A stretch of DNA of 35,412 nucleotides from Hoeflea sp. (GCF_014359905.1 NZ_JACIYP010000054.1:1-35412), one strand, 5' to 3'; counted from the stretch's first letter, positions 20,137 through 29,194 are shown. The notes: generated by a model from the sequence alone, not told the origin. A program made the numbers and translations.

Positions 20137-20921
20137 GATTTTTGCCCCTCTTCCCGCATCAACCGCATGATCTTGCGCTCGAGTCCGCCATAGCCCGGCA
20201 GGGCGAGCAGATCTTCCTTGTTCTTCAGCCGTCCGGAGGACTTGAAATCGGGGATGATCTCTTCCTTGATCCGTCCGGGATGGCTAGACAGAAAAACGAT
20301 CTTGTCCGCCAGAAAGATCGCCTCTTCAATGTCATGGGTGACAATGATCATGGTGGTGCCGGAGGCTTCGGCAATGTCGATCATCAGTTCCTGCATCTGC
20401 CACCGGGTTTCGGCGTCAAGGGCGCCGAAAGGCTCGTCCATCAGCAGGATATCAGGTGCGTTGGCGAGTGTGCGGGCTATAGCCACCCTTTGACGCATGC
20501 CGCCGGAAAGCTGCGACGGATAGGCGTCGATGAACTTCGACAGGCCTACAAGTTCAATGAAATGGGTAGCCCTTTCGCTGCGTTCCCTTTGGGCGACACC
20601 GTTGATCTTCATGCCGAATTCAACATTTCGCCGAACCGACAGCCAGTCAAAGGACGTATAGGCCTGAAACACCATGCCGCGGTTGCGGCCCGGACCCTCT
20701 ATGGACGTGCGGTTGAGATAAATGTCGCCGTTTGTCTGGGTTTCGAGGCCCGCCACCATGCGCAATATGGTCGACTTTCCGCTGCCTGACGGCCCGAGCA
20801 GAACGCAGATCGTCCCCTTGACGACATCAAAGGAAATATCCTCGACCGCGGTGATGCTGGTGCCCTTGCGCAGCTCGAATCGCTTTGAGACGTTTTCAAC
20901 CTTCAGCAACGGATCGGTCAT
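20133..20921 (-). CDS. ABC transporter ATP-binding protein (nitrate/sulfonate/taurine type)
   Basis: The 262-residue ATPase has Walker A GPSGSGKST, Q-loop VFQAYTSFDWLSV, signature LSGGMRQR, Walker B ILLMDEPFGALD and switch THDIEEA, as in the SsuB/TauB/NrtD group. Its start shares one base with the permease stop (TAATG). It powers import with the permease and binding protein encoded just upstream. Confidence 0.92.
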   Translation of the reverse strand: MTDPLLKVENVSKRFELRKGTSITAVEDISFDVVKGTICVLLGPSGSGKSTILRMVAGLETQTNGDIYLNRTSIEGPGRNRGMVFQAYTSFDWLSVRRNVEFGMKINGVAQRERSERATHFIELVGLSKFIDAYPSQLSGGMRQRVAIARTLANAPDILLMDEPFGALDAETRWQMQELMIDIAEASGTTMIIVTHDIEEAIFLADKIVFLSSHPGRIKEEIIPDFKSSGRLKNKEDLLALPGYGGLERKIMRLMREEGQKS

Positions 20922-21718
20922 TATCGCTGCCTTTCGAGATAGGGGAAGAGGCGGCGGTGAAGCACGCCGAAGAGCACGTCAAAAAGCAGGCCCAGCACAC
21001 CGATGACAATGATGCCGGCGAGGATCTCGTCGGTGTGCAGAAACCGCCGCGCCCGCATCATCATCGCGCCAATGCCGGTGGTAGAGGCAACAATCTCGGC
21101 AATCACCAGATAGGTCCAGGACATGGCGAGCATTTGCCGCATCGCAATCACGATATTGGGCAGGACCGCGGGCAAGATAACACCGAAGACGGTGACCGTC
21201 CGGTTTGCGCCCAGGGTGAGCGCAGTCTCGATCAGTTCCTTGCGCACCTCCTTGGTGTGGTCGGCAATCAGCGTGATCAGGAAAAAGATCACGCCCAGAA
21301 ACAGAAGCGCGAGCTTGGGCGCTTCTCCCGTGCCGAACCACATCAGAAGAATGGGAATGAAGGACGGGGCGGGGAGATATCGCCAGGCCGATACAAAAGG
21401 CGCGAAAATCGCGTCGATCGCTGGAAACGCCCCCATGGCAACCCCGAGCGGAACCGCCACCATGCAGGCAAGCGCAAAGGAGGCCAGCACCCGGCCGATG
21501 GAGATGAGAACGTCGGTGGAGAAGCCCTGTTCGGCGAACAGGGTGTAGATGGCCAGGAACACCTTGGCGGGGGTGGGCACCAGCAACGGATTCACCCAGC
21601 CCGCGCTGGACGCAATGATCCAGACTGCAAAAAAGGCGACCCAGATTCCCACCGATGACAAAATCGCCCGTCGGGGTGAGACCGGAGAACGAACTTCAAA
21701 CCAGCGCTTGCCGCCCAT
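20921..21718 (-). CDS. ABC transporter permease (SsuC/TauC-like)
   Basis: The 265-residue membrane protein has about six hydrophobic segments and the cytoplasmic EAA-type loop (ELIETALTLGANRTVTVFGV, then LPAVLPNIV), typical of the taurine/nitrate/sulfonate permease group. GGGAG precedes the ATG at 21718. It lies 68 bases after the binding-protein gene. Confidence 0.9.
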   Translation of the reverse strand: MGGKRWFEVRSPVSPRRAILSSVGIWVAFFAVWIIASSAGWVNPLLVPTPAKVFLAIYTLFAEQGFSTDVLISIGRVLASFALACMVAVPLGVAMGAFPAIDAIFAPFVSAWRYLPAPSFIPILLMWFGTGEAPKLALLFLGVIFFLITLIADHTKEVRKELIETALTLGANRTVTVFGVILPAVLPNIVIAMRQMLAMSWTYLVIAEIVASTTGIGAMMMRARRFLHTDEILAGIIVIGVLGLLFDVLFGVLHRRLFPYLERQR

Positions 21719-21786
21719 TCACCGATCTCCCTTCAGGATATTTGCCAAAACAGGATTGTTCCGTCGCACCGGACGTTCCCTCTCGC

Positions 21787-22848
21787 CTAATTGGCCGAAA
21801 AGGACTGCCGGTATCCGCTTGCCACGAGATCACCCATGAGGCTGCAATCGATACCCTTGCTGACATCGACCTTGTTTTTCATCAGGCCAAGCTTGATCCA
21901 CCAGTCATTGGTGAGCTCTTCGGAGCCTGCCATGGAGCCGTTTGGCAATCCGAACGGGGGCTCGCCGTCAAGGACGCCACAGGTGCGGGCCGCCTCGTCG
22001 AAGTCGAACATGTAGATGCCGCCTTCAAGGCTCTTGCCGTTGGTGCCGATCACATAATTGATGTCGTCGACAGGCCATTTCAGAAAGTCAGCCATCAGCT
22101 GGTTGGTTTCTTCCACATTTGCGTGCCAGTAGCCGCGCGCGTCCCATTCGGCCTTCAGGACGGCAATGGCTGCCGTGCGACGCTCTACGATAAAGGTCTT
22201 GTTCATGTACATGGAGTCCATGAAGATACCGGTCTTCAGCATGTCCGGATCGGTGGTGTTGACGACGCTTTCCGCACCCGGCATTGCTTCCAGAACCTTG
22301 GAAATCCATGGTTCGTACATGTAGGCTGCCGACAAATCCCCTGACAACATCGGACCGACGGCTTCGTCCGCATTGAGGTTGACCCATTCAACATCGCCGG
22401 GGGCAATGCCCTTGCTGTCGAGCCAGAGACCCATCAGCAGGTGGCCGATATAGGCTTGCGGTGCTGAAACCTTCTTGCCCTTGAGGTCTTCCGGCTTGAT
22501 GCCCGGCGCAAGGATGATGTGATCAACGCCATAGGACGGGTTGAGATAGGCCACGTTCGAGACATTGAGGCCGCTTTCGACGGCTACCGGCACATATTCC
22601 GCGGTGCAGCCATAAACATCGATCTGGCCCGCAGCCAGTGCCGAATGGCCACCAAGCGGGTCCTCGAAAATGGTGATGTTGAGATCATAGCCCGGGATCA
22701 GCGCTTTCTGGCGGGCGACTTCCAGCATGGCGTATCCCGGCCAGGAAACGCACACGCCGACATTGACGGTTTCATTGGCAAGCGCGGCGCCGGACATGAG
22801 CACGGTGCCAACCGCGGCAACTGAGAGGAATTGAGTCAAACAGCGCAT
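21787..22848 (-). CDS. Periplasmic substrate-binding protein (NMT1/TauA-like)
   Basis: The 353-residue protein has a signal peptide ending near ALAN (about residue 25) and a type II periplasmic binding fold (VNVGVCVSWPGYAMLEVAR, DVYGCTAEYVPVAVESG, MYEPWISKVLEAMPG). I chose the ATG at 22848, preceded by TTGGAGAA, over a TTG at 22863. This family binds small nitrogen or sulfur compounds. Abundant Trp, Tyr and Asp residues would suit a cationic guanidino ligand, but that is speculative. It is the first gene of the minus-strand operon. Confidence 0.88.
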   Translation of the reverse strand: MRCLTQFLSVAAVGTVLMSGAALANETVNVGVCVSWPGYAMLEVARQKALIPGYDLNITIFEDPLGGHSALAAGQIDVYGCTAEYVPVAVESGLNVSNVAYLNPSYGVDHIILAPGIKPEDLKGKKVSAPQAYIGHLLMGLWLDSKGIAPGDVEWVNLNADEAVGPMLSGDLSAAYMYEPWISKVLEAMPGAESVVNTTDPDMLKTGIFMDSMYMNKTFIVERRTAAIAVLKAEWDARGYWHANVEETNQLMADFLKWPVDDINYVIGTNGKSLEGGIYMFDFDEAARTCGVLDGEPPFGLPNGSMAGSEELTNDWWIKLGLMKNKVDVSKGIDCSLMGDLVASGYRQSFSAN

Positions 22849-22938
22849 GGGGACGTTCTCCAAAAAAGTGGTCGACTGGATTCAGTGTATGATATAAAAA
22901 CTTTTAGTCTATAAAAAAATTTAGGGAGTCGAAAATTC
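22849..22938. promoter_or_regulatory. Divergent promoter region between the transporter operon and tetR
   Basis: The 90-base gap contains a very AT-rich core (about 22888-22922), in sharp contrast to the GC-rich flanks. It must hold the promoters for both directions and probably the TetR operator. An imperfect dyad TTTTA...TAAAA is visible near 22901-22915, but I cannot define the operator with confidence. Confidence 0.5.
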
Positions 22939-23601
22939 ATGGCCGGACAAGCACAGGTGGATGCCGGACAGCCCTCTCCGGAGAAGAAAGCAACTCCGGG
23001 TCTTCGCGAACGGCAGAAGGAGGACCGGCGCTCACGCATTGTCGATGCGGCGCGACAGCTGTTCGCCAGTTCCGGGCTGGAAGACATCACGATCGAGGCA
23101 ATCGCCGAGATCGCCGGTGTGTCCAGTGTGACCGTCCACAATTATTACGGGACCAAATCAGGCGTGCTGCTTGCGCTGGTCGCCCAAAGTGACCGTCAAC
23201 TCATCGAAACGCTGGAGCGTGAACTCGCGGGCAAGACCAACAATCTGGTGGATCTGCTCGAAGCGTTTCTGGACATCATTTGTCAGCACACGCTTACGCA
23301 TCTGGACAAGGCCATATGGCGACAGGTCATCGCATCCTCCGTCAATGACACCGATCCCCGCTTTGGCAAGGTCTACACCGCGCTCGATGAACGCCTGGCC
23401 TATGTGTTGATCACCGAGATCAAGGTTCTGCAGGCAGCGGGTCATGTGAATCCGGCAGTAAAGCCAGGTGATCTGGGCAAGGCCCTGTTCAATTTGCAGA
23501 ACATGCGCTTCATCGAGTTCATCGCCACCGATACGGTTTCCAAGGACAGCGTGGTCGAAGCCCTGAAGCGCGATATTACGGCTCTTTTGGCAGTGGCGTG
23601 A
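22939..23601 (+). CDS. TetR/AcrR-family transcriptional regulator
   Basis: The 220-residue protein has the N-terminal TetR helix-turn-helix (RIVDAARQLFASSGLEDITI, then IAGVSSVTVHNYYGTKSGVL) and a helical ligand-binding domain. TTTAGGGAG precedes the ATG. Divergent placement against the transporter-creatininase operon makes it the likely local repressor, responding to the imported compound or a catabolite. Confidence 0.9.
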   Translation: MAGQAQVDAGQPSPEKKATPGLRERQKEDRRSRIVDAARQLFASSGLEDITIEAIAEIAGVSSVTVHNYYGTKSGVLLALVAQSDRQLIETLERELAGKTNNLVDLLEAFLDIICQHTLTHLDKAIWRQVIASSVNDTDPRFGKVYTALDERLAYVLITEIKVLQAAGHVNPAVKPGDLGKALFNLQNMRFIEFIATDTVSKDSVVEALKRDITALLAVA

Positions 23602-23840
23602 TCTCGGCGCAGCCTAACAGATGGCAATTGCTGAAAATTCTTAGACGCAAAAAGCAGCATCAGCTCACAGAGACTGCGTCAAGCCGGACCGCATAACGAA
23701 CCCTATGGAACACGACACGTATCTGCAAACCTGACTGCAGCTCACACGCCTGAAGCACAATTCTCCAAGGCAAACTTTTGTCGCAAATGAGCTGCAAACG
23801 CCTTTTTGAATGTCTTGAGAACGGTTGCGCAGAAAGCCTG
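23602..23840. other. Non-coding gap before cueR
   Basis: These 239 bases between tetR and the cueR promoter contain short overlapping open frames without recognisable domains or good ribosome-binding sites. I see nothing to annotate. This is the boundary between the guanidino-type operon and the copper island. Confidence 0.4.
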
Positions 23841-23871
23841 TTGACCTTCCAATGGCTGGAAGGTTCAGAAT
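23841..23871 (+). promoter_or_regulatory. CueR-type promoter/operator of cueR
   Basis: TTGACC (-35, 23841-23846) and CAGAAT (-10, 23866-23871) are separated by 19 bases. The dyad ACCTTCC (23844-23850) / GGAAGGT (23858-23864) fills the spacer. The overlong spacer and this dyad are hallmarks of MerR-type copper promoters and closely resemble the E. coli copA operator. It implies autoregulation of cueR. Confidence 0.85.
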
Positions 23872-23914
23872 GTGTTCGACCACGTCCAATCCAGGACGGC
23901 AAAGGAGCTGCGTC

Positions 23915-24370
23915 ATGAACATTGGTGAAGCCGCGAAGGCAACCGGCATATCGGTGAAGATGCTGCGCTATTATGATGAAATCGGCCTCGTGCGCCCCGC
24001 ATCGCGGGCCTATTCGGGCTATCGCGTCTATTCCGAGAAGGACATCTCGATGCTGCGCTTTGTGCGCCGCGCCCGTGACCTGGGCTTTCAGGTCAAGCAG
24101 ATCTCTTCGCTTCTGGATCTCTGGGAGGACGGAAGCCGCGCGAGCGCAGATGTCAAGTCGCTGGCCTTGAGCCATGTCCGCGACCTGGAGCAGCGCCGCC
24201 GCGAACTCGACGAGATGATCGGGACGCTGCAACATCTGGCGCATCACTGTCATGGCGACAATCGACCCGACTGTCCCATCCTGAGCGGTTTGAGCGCCGA
24301 GGAAGAAGAGGTCCCGCCGAAGCCACGGCGCAACAAGACTTCGCGCCGGAGTTTCGCGGTCACCGGTTGA
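23915..24370 (+). CDS. cueR: Cu(I)-responsive MerR-family regulator CueR
   Basis: The 151-residue protein has the MerR helix-turn-helix (MNIGEAAKATGISVKMLRYY), a dimerisation helix and the metal loop CHGDNRPDC with Cys112 and Cys120. Ser77 is present, which in CueR-type sensors favours +1 ions (Cu, Ag, Au). These positions coincide with E. coli CueR. AAAGGAG precedes the ATG at 23915; an upstream in-frame start at 23825 would lie before the promoter and is rejected. It should activate the three 19-base-spacer promoters of this region. Confidence 0.93.
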   Translation: MNIGEAAKATGISVKMLRYYDEIGLVRPASRAYSGYRVYSEKDISMLRFVRRARDLGFQVKQISSLLDLWEDGSRASADVKSLALSHVRDLEQRRRELDEMIGTLQHLAHHCHGDNRPDCPILSGLSAEEEEVPPKPRRNKTSRRSFAVTG

Positions 24371-24791
24371 CGTCTGCCGGCAAGCGCGGGAACAGTTGCT
24401 GCCAGGCGGGAAACCCCGTCGCAAGCAATAGCATAACATTCATCGTCGAGGCTCGCAGCGTCTGGACCCCGCCGGGCTGTCGCCCGATATCCGACGCTAC
24501 CCCCACAGCCGCTGGCCGCTGATCTTGAGAGCAAGCCATGTGTCGGCGACATCGAGAGGGGCAACCTGCGAAGAAGGCGTTGCATGTTCGCCGATGTGGT
24601 CGCGGCTTCGGTTGCAACCCGGGTGGCTCATCGGCGCGAAACGATCCAGTAAGTCTGCTCATTGTCAGCCGCCCCAGGAACCTCTGCCCGCACACCGGAC
24701 CTTCCCCCTGACTTCACCGAAATCTGACGGCTCGATGCAGGCGAAGCGCCAAGGGGCATAAGCCCATATGGCGCGCCGCCTTTCACGTATC
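24371..24791. other. Non-coding region between convergent genes
   Basis: These 421 bases separate cueR from the oppositely oriented ferredoxin reductase gene. Short open frames exist on both strands but none shows a domain, a good ribosome-binding site or consistent codon use. I also see no convincing terminator. It may hold decayed gene remnants. Confidence 0.4.
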
Positions 24792-25826
24792 TCAACCGGC
24801 AGCGGCGATGTCGCCAGCACCCTGTTCGACATCCGGCGTGAAGAACACGTCGGCATGCAGGTCGTTCCGCTGAAGGCCCAGGCCAAGGACAACCTCCGTC
24901 AGGGCTTCCATCATGACAGGCGGACCTGCGGTGTAGCACTTCCAGCCCCCGAGATCCTCCAAGTCCGCACGGATCGCGGAATGAACGAAACCCGTTCGCC
25001 GGGCGGTCGCGGTCGAAGGCGCCGAGAGAACCGGCACCACGGTCATGTCGTTGTGCCGGGCGGCGAGCTCTGCCAAGCGATCCAGGCCATAGAGGTCGCG
25101 TTCATCCCGCCCCGCGACATACACGCGGATCGGTTGCCGCATGCCCTGCCCGACCGCGCCTTCCAGGATCGACAGGATCGGCGCGAGACCAGAACCTCCG
25201 GCGACGACAAGTATGGGACCGGTGTGTCCGGACCGCAAATGCGCAGATCCCCGCGGGCCTGTCACCCTGACGCGGTCTCCGACTCTGAGGCGGTCATGGA
25301 TCGCAGCCGAGGTCCGTCCGCCCGGAACCCGGCGGACATGGAACTCCAGCTCTTCTGCGCCCGGAACGCTTGCCATCGAATAGTCGCGGGCAGGCTCGCC
25401 GGGAAGCTCCAGTGTTGCGTACTGACCAGGGGCAAAGCGGAGCGGCGAGCAGCTGGTTTTCAGCCGGAGACGGAGGATATCGTGGGTCAGAAGCTCCCGA
25501 TCCACGACCTCCGCTTCCAACTCGCGAAGCGGATAGCTGGTCGCCGCGTCCTCGTCTTCGAGCCAGGCGACGCTCGCCGGCCCCTTCGGCACCGTGCGGC
25601 AGGCCAGTATGAGGCCGCTTTCGCGTTCCTCGGGCGTCAGGGCGAAGCGCGAGTGATCGAGGAGGTCGACCTCGCCGCCGGCCAGGCGGGTCTTGCAGTT
25701 GCCGCACCGGCCCGACTTGCAGCCATGCGGGTAGTCGATGCCCTCGTTAAGAGCGGCGGAGAGAATGGTCTGTCCGCCCGGTACCGTGATGGTCCGGCCG
25801 ATGTTCAGGAGAGTGACGTCAGGCAT
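24792..25826 (-). CDS. 2Fe-2S ferredoxin/FAD/NAD oxidoreductase (oxygenase-reductase type)
   Basis: The 344-residue protein has a plant-type ferredoxin domain first (Cys36, Cys41, Cys44 in GCKSGRCGNC, then Cys76), an FAD domain with RDYSMAS, and an NAD(P) domain with VVAGGSGLAPI. This order matches reductases of naphthalene dioxygenase and phenol hydroxylase systems. No oxygenase is nearby. In the copA operon it may serve copper or thiol redox or be a leftover of another system. The ATG at 25826 has a strong GGAGGA and overlaps a small Cys-rich ORF by 8 bases. A longer frame to 25943 is less likely. Confidence 0.87.
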   Translation of the reverse strand: MPDVTLLNIGRTITVPGGQTILSAALNEGIDYPHGCKSGRCGNCKTRLAGGEVDLLDHSRFALTPEERESGLILACRTVPKGPASVAWLEDEDAATSYPLRELEAEVVDRELLTHDILRLRLKTSCSPLRFAPGQYATLELPGEPARDYSMASVPGAEELEFHVRRVPGGRTSAAIHDRLRVGDRVRVTGPRGSAHLRSGHTGPILVVAGGSGLAPILSILEGAVGQGMRQPIRVYVAGRDERDLYGLDRLAELAARHNDMTVVPVLSAPSTATARRTGFVHSAIRADLEDLGGWKCYTAGPPVMMEALTEVVLGLGLQRNDLHADVFFTPDVEQGAGDIAAAG

Positions 25827-25962
25827 TTTCTTGTCCTCCGTTGCAGGAAAGGGTGCCCGCGGGCGCGCAGTGGACGATGCCGGTGCCGCTGACGGCGGCG
25901 CAGGCGCAGAGTGTTTCGGGGAGCGAGGGCCGCCGCATCGCATCGAAGGTCAGAGCGGCCAT
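25819..25962 (-). CDS. Small Cys-rich ORF, 47 residues, unknown
   Basis: The frame starts MAALTFDAMRRPSLPETL, continues CACAAVSGTGIVHCAPAG and ends TLSCNGGQENA, with Cys19, Cys21, Cys33 and Cys41 by my count. AAGGAG stands 8 bases before the ATG. The start overlaps the glutaredoxin stop by 13 bases and the end overlaps the reductase start by 8 bases, so it fills an otherwise empty 123-base gap exactly. Tight packing and cysteine content suggest a real copper- or zinc-binding small protein, but I recognise no family. It could be chance in a GC-rich region. Confidence 0.45.
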   Translation of the reverse strand: MAALTFDAMRRPSLPETLCACAAVSGTGIVHCAPAGTLSCNGGQENA

Positions 25963-26210
25963 TGTCCCAACTCCTTGAGATGGGCTTCGATCCGCGGCTT
26001 CTGATCCACGAAGGCGCCGTAGGTGAACCAGTCGCTGATCTCGGTGATCGGGGCGACGCGAACTCCGAAGCGCCGCTTGGCATCCTCCATTACCGCCTGG
26101 CCGGTGAGGTCACGCTCGGCGTAGTCGATGCCGACGCGCGCCAGCCAGGACTTCAGCGAACGGCAATCGGGGCAGGTCGGGGTGGAATAAACAACAACGG
26201 TATCGGTCAT
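25950..26210 (-). CDS. Glutaredoxin/NrdH-like thiol oxidoreductase
   Basis: The 86-residue protein has a thioredoxin fold with the CPDC active site (Cys13, Cys16) following VVVYSTPTC, the cis-proline in VRVAPITEI, and a short C-terminal helix. AAGGAG precedes the ATG. It lies 70 bases after copA on the same strand and probably protects or recycles thiols under copper stress. The CPDC sequence is a less common active-site variant. Confidence 0.85.
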   Translation of the reverse strand: MTDTVVVYSTPTCPDCRSLKSWLARVGIDYAERDLTGQAVMEDAKRRFGVRVAPITEISDWFTYGAFVDQKPRIEAHLKELGQWPL

Positions 26211-26280
26211 GGCGGTTCTCCTTGGGTGAATTGTCGGAAATGAGGGGCGCGTCCCCGGGCATGCCGGGGACGCGATGCGG

Positions 26281-28746
26281 TCAGGCCATGGATGCCTTGA
26301 ACCTGCGAAGGCGCAGCGCGTTGCCGAGGACGAAGACCGACGACAAGGCCATGGCGCCAGCGGCGAAGACCGGGGACAGCAGAATGCCGGCGACCGGCCA
26401 CAGCACGCCCGCGGCGACCGGAATCAGCGCCGCGTTGTAGGCAAAGGCCCAGAACAGGTTCTGGCGGATGTTGCGCATCGTCGCCCGGCTGAGCGCGATG
26501 GCGGTCGGCACGCCCTTGAGGCTTCCGGACATCAGCACCACGTCGGCGGCTTCGATGGCCACATCCGTGCCGGTGCCGATGGCGAGACCCACATCCGCTT
26601 CGGCCAGCGCCGGGGCGTCGTTGATGCCGTCGCCGACAAAGGCCACTGCCCCCAGCGCCTTCAGGCGCTTGATGGCCGCCACCTTGCCGTCGGGCAGAAC
26701 CTCGGCCACGACCTCGTCGATGCCGAGACTGCGACCGATGGCCTCGGCCGTGCGCCGGTTGTCGCCGGTGATCATCGCGACCTTGAGACCCAGGGCATGG
26801 AGCGCGCGGATCGCGTCCGGCGTCGTCTCCTTGATCGGGTCGGCAACCGCGATGATCGCGGCGAGGCGTCCGCCGATGGCGGCGTAGAGCGGCGATTTGC
26901 CTTCGTCTGCGAGGCGTGCTGCCGTCTGCGCGAAACGGCTCACGTCATGTCCGAGCCTGGCCATGAACCGGTCAGCGCCGATTTCGATGCGGGTGTCATC
27001 GACCTCGGCGGTCACGCCAAAGCCGGTCACGCTGTCGAAGCTCGTCAGCGTGGGCAGGGACAGGCCCTCTGCCTCTGCCGCCTCGACAATCGCCCGGGCG
27101 ATGGGATGCTCGGACTTGGCCTCCACGGCGGCGATCCGCGACAGCACCCCGGCACGGTCGAACCCATCCGCCAGGACGAGATCGGTCAGCGTCGGCTTGC
27201 CTTCGGTCAGCGTGCCGGTCTTGTCGAGAGCGACAACCTTCGCTTCCTGCAGACCCTGCAGGGCGTCGCCCTTGCGGAACAGCACGCCCAGTTCGGCGCC
27301 GCGGCCCGTGCCCACCATGATCGAGGTCGGCGTGGCGAGGCCCATGGCACAGGGGCAGGCGATGATCAGGACAGCGACGGCGTTGACCAGGCCAAAGGTC
27401 AGCGCAGGATCGGGGCCGAAGAAGAGCCAAACGCCGAAAGTCAGCGCAGCCAGGGTCATCACTGCGGGGACGAACCACATGGTGATCTTGTCAACGAGCC
27501 CCTGGATCGGCAGTTTGGAACCCTGCGCCTCTTCGACCATGCGGATGATCTGGGCCAGCATCGTGTCGCCGCCGACTGCGGTTGCGCGGAAGGCGAACGC
27601 GCCGGTCTGATTGACCGTGCCGCCGGTGACGGAGGCACCCGAAGCCTTGGCAACCGGGATCGGTTCGCCTGTGATCATCGATTCATCGATCCAGCTGTCG
27701 CCCTCGATCACCTCTCCATCCACGGGAACACGCTCGCCTGGACGCACTTCGATGATGTCTCCCGGCGCGACGTCGACCACCTCGATCTCGACCACGGCAC
27801 CGCCGCGCCGCACTCTGGCGGTCTTGGCCTGAAGCCCGACGAGCCGCTTGATCGCCTCGGAGGTGCGCCCCTTGGCCCGGGCCTCGAGCACCCGCCCCAG
27901 AAGGATCAGCGTCACGATGACCGCAGCGGCCTCGTAGTAGACGTTCACCGTGCCTGCGGGCAGCAAGCCCGGCCCGAAGGTCGCAACCAGCGAATAGGCG
28001 TAGGCGGCGAGCGTGCCGACAGCGACGAGGCTGTTCATGTCGGGAGCGGCACGCAGCAGCGCCGGAATGCCCTTCCGGTAGAAGCGCATGCCGGGGAAGC
28101 CGAGCACCAGCGTGGTCAGCACGAACTGGATCAGCCAGCTCGTGCCCATGCCGATGGTCGAAGCGATCAGGTGGTGCATGCCGGGGATGACATGGCTGCC
28201 CATTTCGAGCACGAAAACCGGCGCAGTGAGCGCCGCCGACAGCGCCAGGTCCCGCGACAGGATGCGACGCTCCTCGTCCTTCTGCGCTTCCGCTTCGGCG
28301 TTTGCCGCCGCGCCCCGATCCACAGGGCGTGCGTCATAGCCAGCATCCGCGACCGCGGCGATCAGTGCGGCTGCATCGGTGCTGCCCATTACTGTGGCCC
28401 TTTCGGTCGCTAGATTGACGGTGGCCTCGTTAACGCCCGGCACGGCCCGCAGCGCCCGTTCGACACGGCCGACGCAGGAGGCGCAGGTCATGCCGTCGAT
28501 GGCGAGTTCGATGGTCGATGTCGCGATCGTATAGCCGGCGCTCTCGACCGCACGGATCAGGTCAGCTCGCACGACCGGGCCGGCGAAGCGGACATCGGCG
28601 CGTTCGGTTGCGAGATTGACGCTGGCATCGAGAACGCCGGGAACGGCCTTCAAGGCACGTTCGACACGACCAACGCACGAGGCGCAGGTCATGCCTTCAA
28701 TGGCAAGGGAGACGGTCTCCCGGGAGAAATTGGCTGGCGCATTCAT
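26281..28746 (-). CDS. copA: Cu(+)-exporting P1B-type ATPase
   Basis: The 821-residue protein has two N-terminal HMA domains, each with GMTCASC (Cys21/Cys24 and Cys88/Cys91), membrane helices, the actuator region, the transport-site CPC ([13 protein letters not shown]), phosphorylation motif DKTGT, SEHPIA, and hinge [23 protein letters not shown] together with duplicated HMA domains marks Cu(I)/Ag(I) export from the cytoplasm. A CueR-type promoter precedes it. Length is normal for the family. Confidence 0.95.
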   Translation of the reverse strand: MNAPANFSRETVSLAIEGMTCASCVGRVERALKAVPGVLDASVNLATERADVRFAGPVVRADLIRAVESAGYTIATSTIELAIDGMTCASCVGRVERALRAVPGVNEATVNLATERATVMGSTDAAALIAAVADAGYDARPVDRGAAANAEAEAQKDEERRILSRDLALSAALTAPVFVLEMGSHVIPGMHHLIASTIGMGTSWLIQFVLTTLVLGFPGMRFYRKGIPALLRAAPDMNSLVAVGTLAAYAYSLVATFGPGLLPAGTVNVYYEAAAVIVTLILLGRVLEARAKGRTSEAIKRLVGLQAKTARVRRGGAVVEIEVVDVAPGDIIEVRPGERVPVDGEVIEGDSWIDESMITGEPIPVAKASGASVTGGTVNQTGAFAFRATAVGGDTMLAQIIRMVEEAQGSKLPIQGLVDKITMWFVPAVMTLAALTFGVWLFFGPDPALTFGLVNAVAVLIIACPCAMGLATPTSIMVGTGRGAELGVLFRKGDALQGLQEAKVVALDKTGTLTEGKPTLTDLVLADGFDRAGVLSRIAAVEAKSEHPIARAIVEAAEAEGLSLPTLTSFDSVTGFGVTAEVDDTRIEIGADRFMARLGHDVSRFAQTAARLADEGKSPLYAAIGGRLAAIIAVADPIKETTPDAIRALHALGLKVAMITGDNRRTAEAIGRSLGIDEVVAEVLPDGKVAAIKRLKALGAVAFVGDGINDAPALAEADVGLAIGTGTDVAIEAADVVLMSGSLKGVPTAIALSRATMRNIRQNLFWAFAYNAALIPVAAGVLWPVAGILLSPVFAAGAMALSSVFVLGNALRLRRFKASMA

Positions 28747-28781
28747 GGTGAAATCCCTTCGGTTTGGTTTTGATGCGCCAA

Positions 28782-28812
28782 GTCATGGGATCTCCCATGA
28801 TGGGAGGGTCAA
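28782..28812 (-). promoter_or_regulatory. CueR-type promoter of the copA operon
   Basis: On the minus strand TTGACC (28812-28807) and CATGAC (28787-28782) are separated by 19 bases. The perfect palindrome CTCCCAT-N-ATGGGAG at 28792-28806 fills the spacer. This is the geometry activated by CueR-like DNA distortion. Its half-site differs from that of the cueR promoter but matches the divergent chaperone promoter. Confidence 0.8.
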
Positions 28813-28932
28813 GCGATAATTTTCATCTTTCTGCCATCATCTGCCGCGGCCTCGCGCGCGCGTGTTCTGGATACCCAAGACGACCGAAAATCGGGCGATA
28901 GGCCGAGGTTCGAAAAATTCTGCAGACCCCTC

Positions 28933-28963
28933 TTGACCCTCCCATGCTGGGAACGCCCACATC
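28933..28963 (+). promoter_or_regulatory. CueR-type promoter of the copper chaperone gene
   Basis: TTGACC (28933-28938) and CACATC (28958-28963) are 19 bases apart. The dyad TCCCA-TGC-TGGGA at 28940-28952 lies within. It shares TTGACCCTCCCAT with the divergent copA promoter, so the same MerR-type regulator should control both. Confidence 0.75.
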
Positions 28964-28993
28964 TTGTCTCGCCAAGAAACAAAGGAGGCAAAC

Positions 28994-29194
28994 ATGCAAT
29001 TCCACATCGAAAACATGACCTGCTTCGGCTGTGCCCGAAGCGTGACCAAGGCCATCCAGTCGGTTGATCCGGCAGCCGTGGTCAAGGCTGACCCCGAGAA
29101 CCGCAAGATCGAAGTCGAGACATCGGCGGGCCGCGCCGAAATCGAGAACGTTCTTGCGGATGCAGGCTATCCCGCGTCGCGGGAAGCCGCGTAA
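28994..29194 (+). CDS. copZ: Heavy-metal-associated domain protein, CopZ-like copper chaperone
   Basis: The 66-residue single HMA domain has the copper site MTCFGC (Cys10, Cys13) and the usual small ferredoxin-like fold length. AAAGGAGGCAAAC precedes the ATG. Divergence from copA under a similar promoter suggests delivery of Cu(I) to the CopA ATPase. The central FG of the motif is less common than the AS/GH forms. Confidence 0.88.
   Translation: MQFHIENMTCFGCARSVTKAIQSVDPAAVVKADPENRKIEVETSAGRAEIENVLADAGYPASREAA

Noticed and set aside
24525..24761. Short plus-strand open frame after cueR
   Set aside because: No domain, poor start context and no coding signature that I can see.
26275..28413. 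712-codon plus-strand open frame
   Set aside because: Fully antisense to copA and composed of low-complexity His/Gly/Arg-rich sequence, typical of a shadow in GC-rich DNA.
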